From: Solobacterium sp.
GTDB lineage: Bacteria > Bacillota_I > Bacilli_A > Erysipelotrichales > Erysipelotrichaceae
Length of the DNA: 6,111 nt
Assembly (NCBI GenBank): GCA_017536845.1
Contig: JAFWCP010000311.1
Coordinates: 1 to 6,111 of the forward strand
Reading direction: 5' to 3'
Position numbers and translations under genes: made by a program
Notes under the pieces: model-generated
What the model saw: only the letters and a program-made list of their open reading frames with translations
What the model was told of the DNA's origin: nothing
The model's database searches: none
In this document: positions 5,392 to 6,111 of the stretch, piece by piece
Numbering within the stretch: the first letter of the stretch is position 1
Layout of the letters: the number at the start of each line of letters is the position of its first letter

Positions 5392-6111
5392 ATGGAAAAG
5401 GAAAACGCACAGAAACTTCGGCCGCTGCTTCTGGTCATAGCAATTCAGATGCTTCTGTACCTGCTGTTACTGGGAAAATCAGCATCTGCCGCAAGCCATT
5501 ATGTGACAGTTCTTGCCGGAATTGTCCTTGTTGAAACGGGGCTGGCATTCTGGCTGATGAAAAGAAACGGGAGCCTTCCGATATTATACGCAACAGCAAT
5601 GATCTTTGCGATCGGCACATGTGTCCAGTGCCTGTTAAGCCCGATTTTCCCCACAATCAGAATTGAATTATATGGGGTGGTAACGGTCATTGCCGGTATT
5701 CTGTTCAGTCTTGCCTTTGCCAGGATATTTCCCAAAGGCAAGGCTCCAAGATGGGTCTATGGCCTGGTCTTTCTTGGCATAGCAGTCATCTATGGCCTGT
5801 TAATGACAGTAGGAACAGATCCTAACAATACCGGGACAACCAATACGCTTGAGATTGGTTCCATCACCGTTCAGCCAACGGAGTTCATCAAGGTCATTGC
5901 CGCAGTGTTCTATGCGATGCTGTTCGCGGATCCGAAGATTCAGGACAAAGTCAAGGTGATTGCTTCTACTGCCTTCTTCCTTGTGAACCTGCTGTGCCTT
6001 CTGTTCATTAAGGAACTCGGCAGCATGCTTGTCCTGATCATCCTGCATATCCTGATGCTGTGGGTGTTCTTAAAGCCTTCGAAGATGAAGACGATTTATC
6101 TTTCCGTATGC
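5392..6111 (+). CDS. SEDS family (FtsW/RodA/SpoVE) membrane protein, N-terminal part (cut by window edge)
   Basis: The frame is open from the ATG to the right edge, 240 codons with no stop. SEDS proteins polymerise glycan strands from lipid II together with a class B penicillin-binding protein, at the septum (FtsW), side wall (RodA) or spore cortex (SpoVE). The family marks are IGSITVQPTEFIK (155-167, the QPSEFxK motif) and KELGSMLVLI (207-216, equal to the QPDLGTxLV region). About eight membrane helices are visible: near 12-27, 37-56, 63-82, 93-112, 122-141, 165-180, 187-206 and 211-226. Five helices come before QPTE, about two more than in a typical RodA/FtsW, a layout I associate with the divergent long SEDS proteins found beside kinase or FHA genes. 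The usual A-R/K-R-W just before the motif is replaced by TTNTLE. The catalytic Asp of the family lies further on and is not in view. The gene is coupled to the kinase, which suggests a regulatory target or partner. Confidence 0.85.
   Translation, partial: MEKENAQKLRPLLLVIAIQMLLYLLLLGKSASAASHYVTVLAGIVLVETGLAFWLMKRNGSLPILYATAMIFAIGTCVQCLLSPIFPTIRIELYGVVTVIAGILFSLAFARIFPKGKAPRWVYGLVFLGIAVIYGLLMTVGTDPNNTGTTNTLEIGSITVQPTEFIKVIAAVFYAMLFADPKIQDKVKVIASTAFFLVNLLCLLFIKELGSMLVLIILHILMLWVFLKPSKMKTIYLSVC

Noticed and set aside
1..6111. CRISPR array, insertion sequence or rRNA
   Set aside because: No regularly spaced repeats, transposase motifs, terminal inverted repeats or rRNA-like sequence were seen.

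Overview
The window looks like chromosomal DNA of a low-to-mid GC Gram-positive bacterium (Bacillota; a clostridial or Erysipelotrichia-type lineage is my guess, not proven). The reasons are strong AGGAGG-type ribosome binding sites, a tRNA gene with an encoded CCA end, tight translational coupling, and a membrane Ser/Thr kinase, PP2C phosphatase and SEDS protein together. No gene identity could be tested by database search.

Left part (1-969, minus strand): the N-terminal 249 codons of an AAA15/OLD-like ATPase that runs off the left edge, an AT-rich leader with a small inverted repeat, a near-perfect bidirectional intrinsic terminator, and an intact tRNA-Ala(GGC) with its own promoter. The ATPase lies on the 3' side of the tRNA gene, the side where integrative elements usually enter, so it may be accessory.

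Middle (970-1347): about 380 bases with no convincing gene. It holds the tRNA promoter, an unexplained imperfect palindrome with two internal hairpins (1195-1275), one copy of a 15-base direct repeat, a candidate plus-strand promoter and the ribosome binding site of the next gene.

Right part (1348-6111, plus strand): a tightly packed operon. A PP2C-type protein phosphatase overlaps by 4 bases (ATGA) a 1077-residue membrane Ser/Thr kinase. Four bases after the kinase stop comes a SEDS (FtsW/RodA/SpoVE) family membrane protein that runs off the right edge. The kinase is the notable gene: a cytoplasmic kinase domain, a coiled coil of about 200 residues, about five membrane helices, and an outside region made of two tandem copies of a module of about 157 residues. 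It has none of the PASTA repeats that are usual in PrkC/PknB/Stk kinases. The layout suggests a reversible phosphorylation module (writer and eraser) that senses something at the cell surface and controls a septal or elongation peptidoglycan polymerase. It resembles the actinobacterial pstP-rodA-pbpA-pknA-pknB cluster in logic, but with a different sensor.
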